Source of the DNA: Saturnia japonica
Taxonomy: Eukaryota; Arthropoda; Insecta; Lepidoptera; Saturniidae
Direction: 5' to 3'
DNA: 64,000 nucleotides
Assembly (NCBI GenBank): GCA_033032175.1
Contig: CM065329.1
Location: 12,491,948-12,555,947 of the forward strand
Shown: in pieces, positions 44,545-55,985 of the stretch
How the letters are laid out: each line of letters begins with the position of its first letter
Numbering within the stretch: position 1 is the first letter of the stretch
Made by a program: the position numbers and the translations under genes
The notes under the pieces: model-generated
What the model was told of the DNA's origin: nothing
The model's input: only the letters and a program-made list of their open reading frames with translations
Database searches by the model: none

Positions 44545-47500
44545 ATGTTAAGTGCCACAGCTCCAGAGGCCCAGAGTAATCAAAATATAATGTGTGAGAC
44601 ATCATTAAAAATAGACATTAAAGAAGAACCGACAGCAGATTTCAGAGATGAGGAAGAAACATCTTGCAGTGATTATATGGTAATGTATATATTGTTCACA
44701 CTATTTATATGTCTCATACATGTTTGTGAATACTTATTGGTGAATAAAGCATAACTTCAGAGTAGTATGAGAATTTAAACTTGGAAAATATGTTCAAAAA
44801 TCAAATTCGAGATATGACCCTTAAACAGTTTAGAGATTATAAAAAAAATCTTTGATGACCAGAAGAGTTTTTTAGAGTGGAGGTTCTGAACATTAGAAAG
44901 CTAAATAGAAAACTCACAGAAAGCCAAACAGTTTTTTTAGTTATTCATTTCGCTCAAATAATACAATGTACAAACATGTGGGTGCATTGCAAGCAATTGC
45001 TGCAAACTTTGATTTGTGCATCAGCGACTTAGCTCTGACCAGCTTCATGCCAAGTCAAGCTAAACGCCTTGTCCGCCCTTGAAATTGTTAATGTTTGCTC
45101 AGATGTAGCAAGGGTGTGGTTCAAGCGCTGAGAAAGACATTCCTCCATAGTAGTAGTTCCTGTGGTCTAGTTGGTGTATTTTATGCTAACATCCAATTAT
45201 ACTAAACATTGGCAGTATAGGTGTGAATCTACTAACATGCAGTCAGTATTTACATATAGCTAATGTAGTATCAAGTTTGCTAAACAATTATTATAAGAAT
45301 GAACAAATTATAAATTGAAATCCTTGATAACTATGGTCTTACATTGTTAAGAAAAATAATTGAAAATATTTCATTATACCTACACAACTGGATATAAATA
45401 CTATGGAGAAATACCTATACATTATATATATATACAGTTTTCTTGTAGTAAGGTAATTATCAAAGTAGAGTTTAGTTTTATCTAAAATTGTGTAATCCAA
45501 GTTTATCATTATATTCCAGTATCGATATAAGACATTAGAACCATCAAAGTATGTAAATTACTATGATAGTAAAGATTATGTCATTGAACTGAAGAATGAA
45601 ATCCCTGAGGATGAATGCCCTCAACTAAACTGCAGTATGAATAGTAAAGTAGTTTCTGAAGTGAGTATAAAATTTTGTTTATATTTGAATTTATCATGGC
45701 TGTAAACAAGCATAATACACTAGGTTGCCAGCCTGATGATAACATGATGTTCTAAATTATAGCCCACCTATAAAATTAATTGGGTAGCTTTAGTTTATTC
45801 TATCAAGCATGCACTAAATTATAACCCACTCATAAAATTAATTGGGCAGCTTTAGTTTATTCTATCAAGCATGCACAAAATTATAGCCCACTTATAAAAT
45901 TAATTGGGCAGCCTTAATTTATTCTATCAGCTATGCAGGAGATTGTTTGTCCACATTTTAATCAGGATAGACTAACTAACATTGGAGTTTTGGCAGGATC
46001 TTGATCAATTATATGGTTGTTTTTATTATTTTAAGTAAAAAATTTATGTTATTTGGCGGAATTTTACGGGATGTAGTTTGGTTATTGTGCACAAGTAAAG
46101 AGCATTTTTATAAACAATAACTAGCGACAAATCACAGTTACAACGATTAAAATTAAGAACTAATAGTAAATATGAGTTTAACGCTATAGCAAGCCCTTCT
46201 CAGTATGAGAAGCAAGATTACTTCCAGAAGTGATTGAAGCTGTGCTAAAAACATATTAGTGTAACTACTTTAGCTACTGAAGGTAGAGTTAATTACTTTT
46301 GTTTCTAGAATATGGAAACATTAACATATATAAACAAACAAAACATAAAAATTGAAAACAAAGAGGAGGAATTTTCATTAAATTTAAAGGAAGAAAATGA
46401 GCATGAATGGTACCAGTTTACCATAAATACTAATAGGCTAGAAGAACAAGGCTTATTGGATAATACTCCCAGCATCACAAGCATTCACTATGATATCCTG
46501 GTAGCTCTTCAAGAAGTTCATTGCTATTTGTGTGATAGAATATTCAAAAATAGGTGAGTACCCATCAATCTGTGTCAATTCTATTTCATTGGATTGTGAT
46601 GAATACTCCAAGTAGAGGGAAATTTCCAGAAAAATTTCTCTGTGCCTTACCTCTCTGGGAACCCCACCTTCCTTAACGAGCTCTGGAAACCCTGGGATCT
46701 TCTAAAGGGTGGAAGTATTCCTCCAATCAGACTGTTCCAAGTAGAGAGAAATTTCCAAAGAAATTTGTGCCTTACCTTTCAAGGCAACTTGGATGTAATA
46801 CAGTATTAGTTAACATATCCATTTCTCTTTGTGGTCCGAGCTATTCTAGTTTTGCACCAAACATTTGCTACAGTTTCTCAGTTAATATGAATAAATTTTT
46901 AACATGACTAGAGCAACTAGAACATTTTCCAAAAAATCATTAACTATTTTATGTGTAACATTTGCAGTTTCAATTTATTTAAGCACAATATTGAACACAT
47001 GAAAATTGATATAAACATACGAGAGTTTAAAAAAATAAATGAATTACAACAGTACCAATATTGTGGCAAGGCCCACATCAGTGATGTTTACAGCGAGGAA
47101 CAAATTGAGGTTGGATTATGCGGAAGGCAACCCAAAAGTGTGTCTAATTGTGAAGGACTGCCTTTACACAAACTTAAGGGGTGTTCAAACCGGGTAAATC
47201 AAAACAGTGACAAATTTGAATATTGCAATGTAAATTACAAACAAAAAGATATACTGTATAAACATATGAAGCTATATCGTACTGGTAATGAGGATGGAGA
47301 AAAAAATTATAAATGTGACTTATGCAAGCGGGTCTATAAAAGCAAACTGACTTTGTCATCTCATTTAAAAAGGAGTCATTATGATTACGGAGTTATGTTT
47401 GCGTGTTGGTGCGGGGAGCAGTTCCGTTCGCCAATACTTTTAAGAGAACACAAGAGCTTTCGACATGATACAGATAATACAAATAAATCGTATAAATGTA

Positions 47501-48261
47501 AATCCTGCGAAGCAGTCTATAACTTGAAATCGAGTTTATCAATGCATATAAAGAGAGTTCATTATGATTATGGGAGAACATTTGAATGTTGGTGCGGGAA
47601 ACAGTTTCGTACACCGATGTACTTACGTCAACATAAGAGTCGGCAGCATGATAGAAAATTAAATGCCAAAAATAAAGAAAAATTCCAATGTGACTTTTGC
47701 CACAAAATCTATAAAACCAAATCTTATTTAGTGACACATATAAAAAATATTCATTGTGATTATGGTAAATTATTTGAATATTGTTGCGGGATACAATTTC
47801 GTTCACCTATACAGTTAAGTTTGCACAAGAGTCGGCAACACGATCGCAGCATTAATGATACAAACAATGGCAAATTGCAATGTGACAAATGCCATAGAAG
47901 TTTCAAAAACAAACGTAATTTAAATAGACATAAAAGATATAAACATTATAATAATTATGATAAGGACTGTGAAGATCAGTGCGGGAATAAGAAAAGTTTG
48001 GCGAAATACATATGTGAAGGTACGCAGTATAATGGTAACATTAATAATACAAATAATTACAAATTCCAATGTGACTTGTGCCAAAAATTCTTCAAATTCA
48101 AACGTTATTTACCAAGACATATGCAAAATATTCATTGTGATTATGGTAAAGTATTCGAATGTTGGTGCGGGAAACAGTTCCGTTCGCCGCAGAACTTATA
48201 TAATCATACAAGAAAACAGCATTGTGGCAACATTAAAGATACAAATAATGACAAATCCTAG
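44545..48261 (+). CDS. Multi-C2H2 zinc-finger protein (four exons), left-arm copy
   Basis: The model is join(44545..44679, 45520..45660, 46309..46553, 46968..48261), 604 residues. All three introns have GT-AG ends and phases agree. Exon 1 has the acidic KIDIKEEPTADF motif common in insect zinc-finger proteins. The exon 3/4 junction creates a finger (CYLCDRIFKN..., then H-x3-H). Exon 4 encodes an array where a standard finger (e.g. YKCDLCKRVYKSKLTLSSH) is followed after a YDYG spacer by a C-x-C-G finger (FACWCGEQFRSP...H). This doublet recurs at least four times, and one doublet before the last is degenerate (CEDQCGNKKSL). It is probably a nuclear DNA-binding factor with an unknown target. A near-identical inverted copy lies at 60141-64000. 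Confidence 0.85.
44680..45519 (+). other. Intron 1 of the zinc-finger gene
   Basis: Donor ATATG|GTAATG and acceptor TTCCAG|TAT, phase 0. Non-coding, and also present in the right arm. Confidence 0.75.
45661..46308 (+). other. Intron 2, containing a 62-bp tandem repeat and a repeat B fragment
   Basis: Donor GAA|GTGAGT and acceptor TTTCTAG|AAT, phase 0. It holds three tandem units (45753-45935) and a partial repeat B (45970-46125). Confidence 0.75.
45753..45935. repeat. Tandem repeat, 62-bp unit, three copies
   Basis: Units start at 45753, 45815 and 45877 and each contain TTATA(G/A)CCCAC and AATTAATTGGG. The opposite arm has five units at about 62496-62805. Confidence 0.85.
46554..46967 (+). 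other. Intron 3 of the zinc-finger gene
   Basis: Donor AATAG|GTGAGT and acceptor TTTGCAG|T, phase 2. It contains an internal near-duplicate of a CAAGTAGAG(G/A)GAAATTTCC stretch (46608 and 46738). Confidence 0.75.
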
Positions 48262-48374
48262 TTTCACTTTTGCTACAAATTTTTCACAATTCGACGTATT
48301 TTAGTATGAAATATAAAAAGTACCTATTCATTATGATGATGGCAAGGTGTTTGAATGTTGTTGAACGTAAAAAA

Positions 48375-48645
48375 ATGAAGGGGTGTGCGGGAGCGAAATT
48401 AATCGGCCGCCCCCTATGGAGGGAGCGGCGGTTTCGCGAGCGTGTGCGCGGCTCGCTTAATGAACAGAAACGGGCGGGCTTGTGGCGAAATCTACCGCGA
48501 ATTTGTCATCAGGATCGGTTAGGATGTTATGCGGCCTCCGAAGTGCCTTTGGGGCTTTTGGGTCTGGGAGATAGTTTGTGGCGGATACCACTAACGGGCT
48601 GGGGATCGCCTTTGATACGCGGGGTACTTCAACTTTTTTTTAAAT
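48375..48645 (-). mobile_element. Jockey-like LINE ORF2 C-terminal fragment (left arm)
   Basis: On the minus strand a broken frame gives LPDPKAPKALRRPHN and ILTDPDDKF and, after a stop and frame change, GRPINFAPAHP. This parallels YVPAPTDIRCKRRPRN, FIDPDDHI and GRAVNFAPAHP of the LINE at the histone locus. It is an old relative of that family, truncated at the 5' end, just after the zinc-finger stop codon. Confidence 0.7.
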
Positions 48646-48739
48646 GACGTCTTGTAATTACGAATTCTGCCAGTGTCAAGTTTATACTCTCGTTTTCCAA
48701 CCCCACTTATAATAGTGACAAACACATTCCACTATATAT

Positions 48740-48960
48740 ATGACTCATTTTTGTGATTTTTAATTTTTAATTCTTCCAATACACTTAACCGAAAGCCCTT
48801 CTGGCATATGTGTAGAAGTTCATAGGTATAATTATCCGATGGTGTATGACCCGAATCTATGTGGTGTTTGGCAAAATGGGACCTATCAGCGTGTTCATTT
48901 CGTAACGTGTTATAAAGAGTGTTGAAATTTCGTCCCGTTTGCCAAAATAGGAATAACAAT
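48740..48960 (-). mobile_element. Penelope-like GIY-YIG endonuclease fragment (left arm)
   Basis: The frame reads QTGRNFNTLYN, SHFAKHHIDSGHTPS and LLHICQKGFRLSVLEELKI. This resembles the C-terminal GIY-YIG region of Penelope-like retroelements, in which QTGRSF-, FAxHL- and LxxLExLEI-type segments recur. It is truncated at both ends. A slightly shorter copy is in the right arm near 59500-59690. Confidence 0.6.
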
Positions 48961-49301
48961 ACCTAACCTAAATGAAAATTAGAAAATAAGTTATTAATGA
49001 CATAATAAAAACCACCTGTTAACTTAAAACCTAATTAATCTTGTGTAAAATATTACAAATAAATGTGATGAGTAGATAAACTACTTTATTTTTATTTATT
49101 TTCTTAGAACTATATTAAAAAGTTATGGTTATTGATGTCAATTGACGCTGTGGAGCCAAATCCTACAAAAAAAGCTTACCTGCTGACAAAGCGTTGCGTA
49201 GCACAAAAAAGTCTGCAATCTGCATTTCAAATTTTCAACAGTTATTTTTTATTAAAATTCGATAATTAAGCGTTATGTTTGTTGAGTGTAGGTACATATC
49301 T

Positions 49302-49496
49302 GTTCGAGATAAATCGGCGCCTATGAGGATTGAATGGCAATCCGATACGTTCAATTTCGTGCGTCGATTTTTATTTGTATACCGCGCTTTTTTTTTATTG
49401 TACTTTTTTAATAAACCACCTCAAGTTACAGCTGCGCTCGTTTTTATTGTAAAACTACCAAAATTATAAAACTTGGGCTAGGATTAAGCCCGCACA
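49302..49496 (+). repeat. 3' part of a Bel-Pao LTR (element cut by the gap)
   Basis: An AATAAA at about 49418 and a CA terminus are followed at once by the Bel-Pao primer site. The sequence does not match the LTR downstream of element 3, so it seems to belong to another element. Its start is not defined. Confidence 0.55.
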
Positions 49497-49497
49497 T

Positions 49498-49515
49498 ATG
49501 GTCCTTCGAGCCGGA
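49498..49515 (+). other. Primer-binding site, Bel-Pao type
   Basis: ATGGTCCTTCGAGCCGG, matching the site at 32696. The leader that follows (49516-49694) has no open frame and runs into the gap. Confidence 0.7.
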
Positions 49516-49694
49516 TAGAATAAAATTAATTGAATCAGTAAGATTGATGTGGATTTCAATTAGAAGGCGAAATTGGAAAGTACAACTGCATACGCACGGG
49601 TCAAGACCGTTGCACGTTAAAGATTTTACTGTGAAGTGGATATTTAAAATGAAGATAACGCGTTTGGACTTTCATTATAACAACTAATTATTGT

Positions 49695-49794
49695 NNNNNN
49701 NNNNNNNNNNNNNNNNNNNNNNNNNNNNNNNNNNNNNNNNNNNNNNNNNNNNNNNNNNNNNNNNNNNNNNNNNNNNNNNNNNNNNNNNNNNNNN
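49695..49794. other. Assembly gap (100 N)
   Basis: A fixed-length N run between a Bel-Pao leader and the gag part of a Bel-Pao polyprotein. Confidence 0.99.
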
Positions 49795-49797
49795 GAG

Positions 49798-52700
49798 ATC
49801 GTCAAAATCCCGTATGGCGGAACTAGAGGCGAGGAAAAAATTGGAAATAGCCAAGTCAGCTGCCGCGCTGGCCGAGATTGAACTGGAAATGGTCCAGTGT
49901 TAATCTGAAGAGGAGATCGATGACGAAGACATCGAACGCGAAGTGCAATCCACACACATCGAGCAGTGGATAAACCAAAGTGCAACCATCATGGAGAAGC
50001 AGGACTGCGAAAAAACACAGGAGGCCTATGTCAAGGTAAGTGACATTGAAAAAATTGCCGATAAAATGGTCACCGCCGTGCAAGCCTCAACACGAGCCGT
50101 CGTACCAGCCGCACCGTCGAAGTATGCCGATCTGCCTAGCTTCAATGGAGCATCGGAAGACTGGTTACCGTTCCTGAGAACATATCGGGATTCTGTCGCA
50201 CAATTTAGCGACACACAGAATATGGCTCGTCTGAGGCACTCCATACACGGCACCGCGAAGGAGAGCGTGCGACAAATGTTGTTCACAGCCCACGATCCTG
50301 ACGAGGTCATCGCAACATTGGAGGAGGTACGGGAATCCGGAGCGTCTCGTCCTGGCCGAATTAGCCGCCATAGAAAAATTGCCTCACATAGGGGAATCTT
50401 GTGACGAGATATGCGCGTTCGCCAGTCGAGTCAGCAACGCCGTCGCCACAATAAGCGCTCTACGGAAACCGGAGTACCTCTGCTCACCGCAGGTAAGTCG
50501 AGACATTGTTCAGAAATTGTCACCATCATTACGGATCAGGTGGTTTGATTATGTCAAGACGCACACAGAAGATCCAGTGCTAGTGAACTTGAGAAAATTC
50601 CTTGAAAACGAAGCGGACCTGTGGGCAACGTTCGCGCCAGTGGAAGCACCTGCAAAACGGTTCAACCGGCGTGTGCACACCGCGCGAACCGAAGAGAACA
50701 GAGGCCAACAAACAATATCCAGTGGCAAGAAATATTGTGCAAATTGTGAAAGTCGCGAGCACTGGATAACTGAATGCAAACAGTTTCGGGAATCGACAAC
50801 CGAAGACAGGTGGGCAATTGTGAAAAATAAAAAATTGTGTTTTATGTGTTTGCGACAGAAACATTCGAAGAACACTTGTAAAGGGCCGTCTTGCCGTAAG
50901 TGTGGACGGCAACACCACATAATGTTACACGCAATTCGTCAAGCGGCACAAGCGCCGCCGGAAAAACCCGCGCCGCGACCGCAACCACAAACACAAACAC
51001 AGGGCGATAATGAAGAGGCCACTATCAAAACTATGTACGCCGCCGCGGACGGGAAAGAGGTTTACCTCAAAATGATTCCGGTGGATGTGTTCGGACCGGC
51101 CGGATCCGCTCGTGTGCTCGCGCTACTTGATGAGGGGTCAACCGTGTCACTGCTGGACAACGCCGTGGCTCAAGAGATCGGAGCCTCGGGCAAGGAAGAC
51201 CTGCTCATCCTAGAGACCGTCGGGGGAAAGCTCGTTGAGAGGAAGGACTCTCAAATAATCGACATCAAAATTAAAGGAGCTCACCGGCGGGACAAGCGCC
51301 TATTGAAAGGAGTCCGGACCGTAACCAACCTGAAGTTGTCGCCGCAACATGTGAGTGTAGAAACCATAAACAAGTGTGCGCATCTGAAAAACCGAAGCGA
51401 GCTCGTCTACAGTAAAGAGAGGCCGGCTCTACTCATCGGGCAAGACAACTGGGAGATGATCGTGTCAAGAAAGATCATCAAGGGGAAGCCGAACCAACCA
51501 GTTGCTTCTCTCACCAGTCTGGGATGGGTACTACACGGTTGCTGCGCTACGAGTGACTCTACGCCGGTGAAATTCGTTAACCACGTAAACAACGTGAGTG
51601 AAGAGGCCGACATAGAAAAATTAATCAAGAGCCACTTCGAGCTAGAGTCCATCGGAGTGCAGCAGCGCCGCCCCACCAACGATGCCGATGGGAGAGCCCT
51701 TGAAATCCTCCACAACACCACCAAGAGACGACCCGACGGAAGGTTCGAGTCAGGTCTCTTGTGGAAGAGCGACGAGGAAACCTTGCCGAACAATTACGCA
51801 ATGGCTCGTCATCGTCTGAACGGCATAGAAAAGAAGCTCGAAAAAGATGCCGCACTAAAGGGGGAATATACAAAACAAATTCAGAACCTACTCGACAGTG
51901 GATATGCCGAGAAGGCACCGACTGAAGCCACACCGGGTAGGACATTCTATTTGCCGCACTTTGCCGTGGTGCACCCGCAGAAGAGAAAAACACGCCTCGT
52001 ATTTGACGCCGCAGCTAAATACGACGGCAAGTGCTTAAACGACGCGCTGCTCCCGGGACCCGACCTACTGCAGTCGCTGTTCGGAGTCCTGTTGCGATTC
52101 CGGCAGGGGCCGATCGCAGTGGTCGCCGATATTAGAGAAATGTTTCTGCAAATCCGCGTGCGCGAAGAGGATCGCGACAGCCTGCGATTCCTGTGGCGAG
52201 GAGATGACCGGTCGTCGAGGCCGACCGAATACCGAATGGCGTCGGTAATCTTCGGTGCCGCGTCATCGCCAGCTACCGCCATCTACGTTAAAAACCGGAA
52301 TGCAGAAGATTTCAAAGCGACACACCCGGAAGCGGCCCAAGCGATCGTCCGAAATCACTACATGGATGACTACCTGCAGAGCTTCACATCAAGCACGCAA
52401 GCTATAGAAACCGCGAAGGCGGTCCAGGCGATTCATAGGAAGGCGGGATTCGAACTGCGGCAATGGGCAAGCAACGACGCGCAACTGCTGAGTAACCTGG
52501 CAGAAAACGAAACATCCCCCCAAGAAATCCACATAGGCGACAACGAGGAAAAAACGCTCGGACTACGCTGGCTAGTCGGAGAGGATTGTTTAGCGTTCAA
52601 CAATAACCTCCGAAACACACCGAGTGACGTCATACAGAACCAGAGAGCGCCGACGAAACGCGAAGTCACTAGCGCAGTGATGTCCACCTTCGACCCGCTA

Positions 52701-55061
52701 GGACTGGTCGCGCCTATTCTTATACAGGGAAAGCGGCTAATTCAAACCCTGTGGAGAACCGGAACTGACTGGGATGAGAGCATAGGGGAAGAGGCTCATC
52801 ATCAATGGCGCGATTACATCAACAGTTTGTCCACGCTACGCGATATGAAAATTCCACGCTGTCTGACGCCGTCCATGGGAGCGGGGCAGCTGCACACCTT
52901 TGTGGATGCCAGCGAAACGGCCTATGCGGCGGCATGTTATTGGAGATCGATCGGAAACGGGGTATGTGTCACATTGATTGCCGGGAAAGCTAGAGTGGCA
53001 CCGGTCAAACCCGTGACGATACCCAGATTAGAGTTACAGGCTGCACTACTGGGAGCGAGGCTGGCCAACACAATCACTGAAGAACTGGAACTAAAAACCA
53101 CGGACAAATTCTACTGGTCAGACTCGAGCACAGTACTGCAGTGGATGAAAGCCGATCCGCGCCGCTTCAAACCGTTCGTGGCCCACAGGTTGGCAGCCAT
53201 CGAAGAGATTTCGAAGCCACACGAGTGGAGGTGGGTGCCGACACGCGAAAACCCGGCGGACATAGCCACCCGGGGAGTACCAAATGGGTTCAGTGAAGAC
53301 TCAAAATGGTTCGTCGGTCCAGATTTTCTTCATCGGCCAGAAGCGGATTGGCCGCAGAAACGCTTGGGAAAGTGCGACCAAGTATTGGATGAAGAAAAGA
53401 AATCTGCGACTGTACTTACCACGCGCACAAGAAACAACGACGCACTACCGAGTCCGGAACGCTTTTCAAGTTGGATAAAACTATTGCGAACGGTGGCGAG
53501 AATATTCCAATTTACAGAATTGTGTAGAAAAGGTCGCGTCGTGAACGTCGCGCGCGACAGCGAGTGGAAGCCACATAAGAAAAAAGAAACCAAGAAAACC
53601 GTCCGACCAAAGAAAACTCAAGAAAACACAACGAAGTTTATACCAATACCCGATCGTTGTTTACAGCGGGCCGAACTAGCCCTACTACACCACAGTCAAC
53701 TGGATGCATTCGGGGACGAGATGGAATGTTTACGGAAAAACTTACCCATCAAGACAGGTAGCAAACTGAAGAAAATAGACGTCCAACTCGATGAAAACGG
53801 CATCATTCGGTTGCGAGACAGAACACGGAAAATGAACATGAGTAGCGGAAACTTGGCGGTCCTAGACGGGAAACATAAAATCGCTCGCCTACTCATCGAT
53901 CGCTATCATCGAAAATTCTGCCACGCCAACCATGCGACCGTCGTGAACGAGCTGCGACAAACGTACTGGATTCTTGGGCTACGGAATTCTGTGAAAAAAG
54001 TGCTACACGAATGTCAATGGTGCCGCATCAGGAAAGAGAAGCCACAATTGCCGCCAACCGGAGATCTACCCGCCGAACGGTTGCAACACGGGGCGCATCC
54101 GTTTACGTGCACCGCGGTCGATTATTTCGGCCCTATGCACGTTACCATCGGCCGGCGAAGAGAGAAGCGATGGGGAGCCCTCTTCACCTGTTTGACGACG
54201 CGCGCGATACACCTTGAATTAGTGCCATCATTAAGTACCAGCTCCATGGTCATGGCGCTACGTCGCATGTCTGCCCGGCGAGGGAACCCGCGGGTAATGT
54301 ATAGTGATAATGGCACAAACTTCATTGGTGCAGATCGCGAGCTGCGTGAAGAAATGTCGAAATTGAAGAAATCCGAGCTGGCTGAAGCGGCAAGTCACGA
54401 AGGCATCACCTGGAAGTTCATACCACCCGGTGCGCCACACATGGGAGGCGCCTGGGAACGAATGGTGCGAACCGTCAAAACGACCCTCTCCGCGATCCTG
54501 AACGAGAGAAGCCCGCCAGAAGAAGTGCTGCACACCCTGCTCACGGAAGTGGAGCACACCGTCAATTCACGCCCGCTCACTCACCTGAGCGCTAGCCCGG
54601 AAGATGAGGAAGCTTTAACCCCTAACCACTTCCTTATAGGTCGTTCCTGCGGTTCATCGGTCGTCGGAAGCTTCGACGAGCACACACTCATCGGTCGGGC
54701 CGATTGGAAAACATCGCAACGTCTGGCGGACCACTTCTGGAAGAGGTGGCTGCGTGAGTATCTACCGACGCTCATGCCACGGAAGATCAGCGGGAGAGAG
54801 GCTCCACAACCGCAGCGAGGCGATATAGTCATCATCGCCGATGCTTCCCTACCACGCAACACCTGGCCGCGAGGCGAAGTCGTCGCCAGCTACCCCGGCC
54901 CAGATGGCACGACACGTGTGGCGGACGTCCGGACCTCGAGAGGAGGTGTGCTGAGGCGTCCCACGTCGAGACTCATCGTCATCGTGCCTGCAACGTCGCG
55001 ACATCAATTTGGAGTGCACGACGGAGCGTACACTGGGGGGGAGACTGTTAGCGACGCATAA
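49798..55061 (+). pseudogene. Bel-Pao 3 polyprotein, gag broken and pol intact
   Basis: From the gap edge the frame reads RMAELEARKKLEIA and meets a TAA at 49901-49903. It then continues in the same frame through a DUF1759 gag (LPSFNGASEDWLPF) until about 50325, where a small indel moves it to the frame of the 1560-residue ORF ending at 55061. That frame carries the zinc knuckles (CANCESREHWITEC, CFMCLRQKHSKNTC), protease-like LLDEGSTVSLLD, reverse transcriptase (VADIREMFLQI, YMDDYLQSF), RNase H, integrase zinc domain and core (VDYFGP, YSDNGTNF, GGAWERM). The nonsense codon and frameshift would block gag-pol from this copy. It is related to element 2 along its whole length. The stop codon lies within the start of the 3' LTR. 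Confidence 0.92.
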
Positions 55062-55985
55062 GCCTAAGCGTAATGATATAAGAATAACATTTGTAAATAT
55101 AAGTTGTAAGGATGAATAATTTGCACAAACGATCAATAATTAAATGTTTGTAATGTTTTAAATATGTTACTATAGCGCGTAGGTATGTAAAGACAGTATA
55201 TAAGTCATGAAAATGTATGTAATCTAATAAAAATAATCACGTAAAGTACTAAAATAATATATTGTCAATAATTCATATTTTGTAAAAATTATACATAATG
55301 TTTCGCGTGATATAAGTAGAATAGCCTTCCGTATGTATTTTATAACGTGTGTAAGCTCAAATAGTACGTATATAACGAGTCACAAGACGTTTTAAGGTTG
55401 CAATGTTTAATGCTTTATATCTCCCGTGTTTATTAACCTATAATGTTAAAGTTAGTGTTTTTGAATAGGTATTTATGTCTACATTAATGTGAAATAGTTT
55501 TTATTGTAATTGAATAACTGTAATTAGAGATATTAACAATTTATTGTATTCTGTATACAAGTAATAATAATAATAGGCAGAGACAGCAATATTGCAACCA
55601 CTGCGCATTACCGCGGTTAACGGACCACACCCAAATTTGGTGATGAGCAGTACGGATAGAGACGCCATCGTCCGTCTCGCTCTCCGGCAAACCATATAAA
55701 AGGCATTCTGCCGGGGCAAACGAGCGCACACGGGTACCACAAATTGAAGAATCAAGACTCAAGACTCAAGACTCAAGAAACTGGAAGTAACCGTACCCAG
55801 AAGATATAGTGTTAAGAAAGTGTATTGTCTTGAAGAATACAGCAAATTTTATTGTGGTGCCTGTGTGTCATTTCTTCGCATCTTCACTAAGTTCAACCCG
55901 CCAGCGACCCAGTCCATTCCGCTCCGTGCTACGTCATCGCCGCGCCTACCAGCAGGCACCTCACTGCGTGTGTGTACCTTGATGT
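55046..55985 (+). repeat. 3' LTR of Bel-Pao 3 (right end approximate)
   Basis: Begins TGTTAGCGAC, parallel to TGTTGGCGAC of element 2. AT-rich first part, then a promoter-like region. The right boundary is set only by analogy with the 870-bp LTR of element 2 and could be off by 100 bp or more. Confidence 0.55.
55695..55702 (+). promoter_or_regulatory. TATA box in the Bel-Pao 3 LTR
   Basis: TATAAAAG preceded by ACCA and followed within 40 bp by a CA-rich initiator-like stretch. The position within the LTR fits the U3/R boundary. Confidence 0.6.

Larger units (their letters stand above)
44552..49301 (+). repeat. Large inverted repeat, left arm
   Basis: About 4.75 kb. It matches the reverse complement of 59127-64000 (base 44552 pairs with base 64000). 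The arms share the zinc-finger gene and two transposon fragments. Differences are scattered substitutions, short indels and tandem copy number. Similarity fades just past 49301, and on the other side the true end is beyond the window. Confidence 0.95.
49795..55985 (+). mobile_element. Bel-Pao LTR retrotransposon 3 (5' end lost in gap)
   Basis: Gag starts at the gap edge, pol is complete, and a purine tract (GGGGGGAGAC at about 55035-55045) leads into a 3' LTR that begins TGTTAGCGAC at 55046. The right LTR end is uncertain because no partner LTR is in the window. Confidence 0.9.

Noticed and set aside
45753..45935. Regularly spaced repeat that could be taken for a CRISPR array
   Set aside because: Direct tandem units without unique spacers, inside an intron of a eukaryotic gene.
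48270..48647. 125-codon frame after the zinc-finger gene
   Set aside because: It is the antisense of a degraded LINE ORF2 end, not a separate gene.
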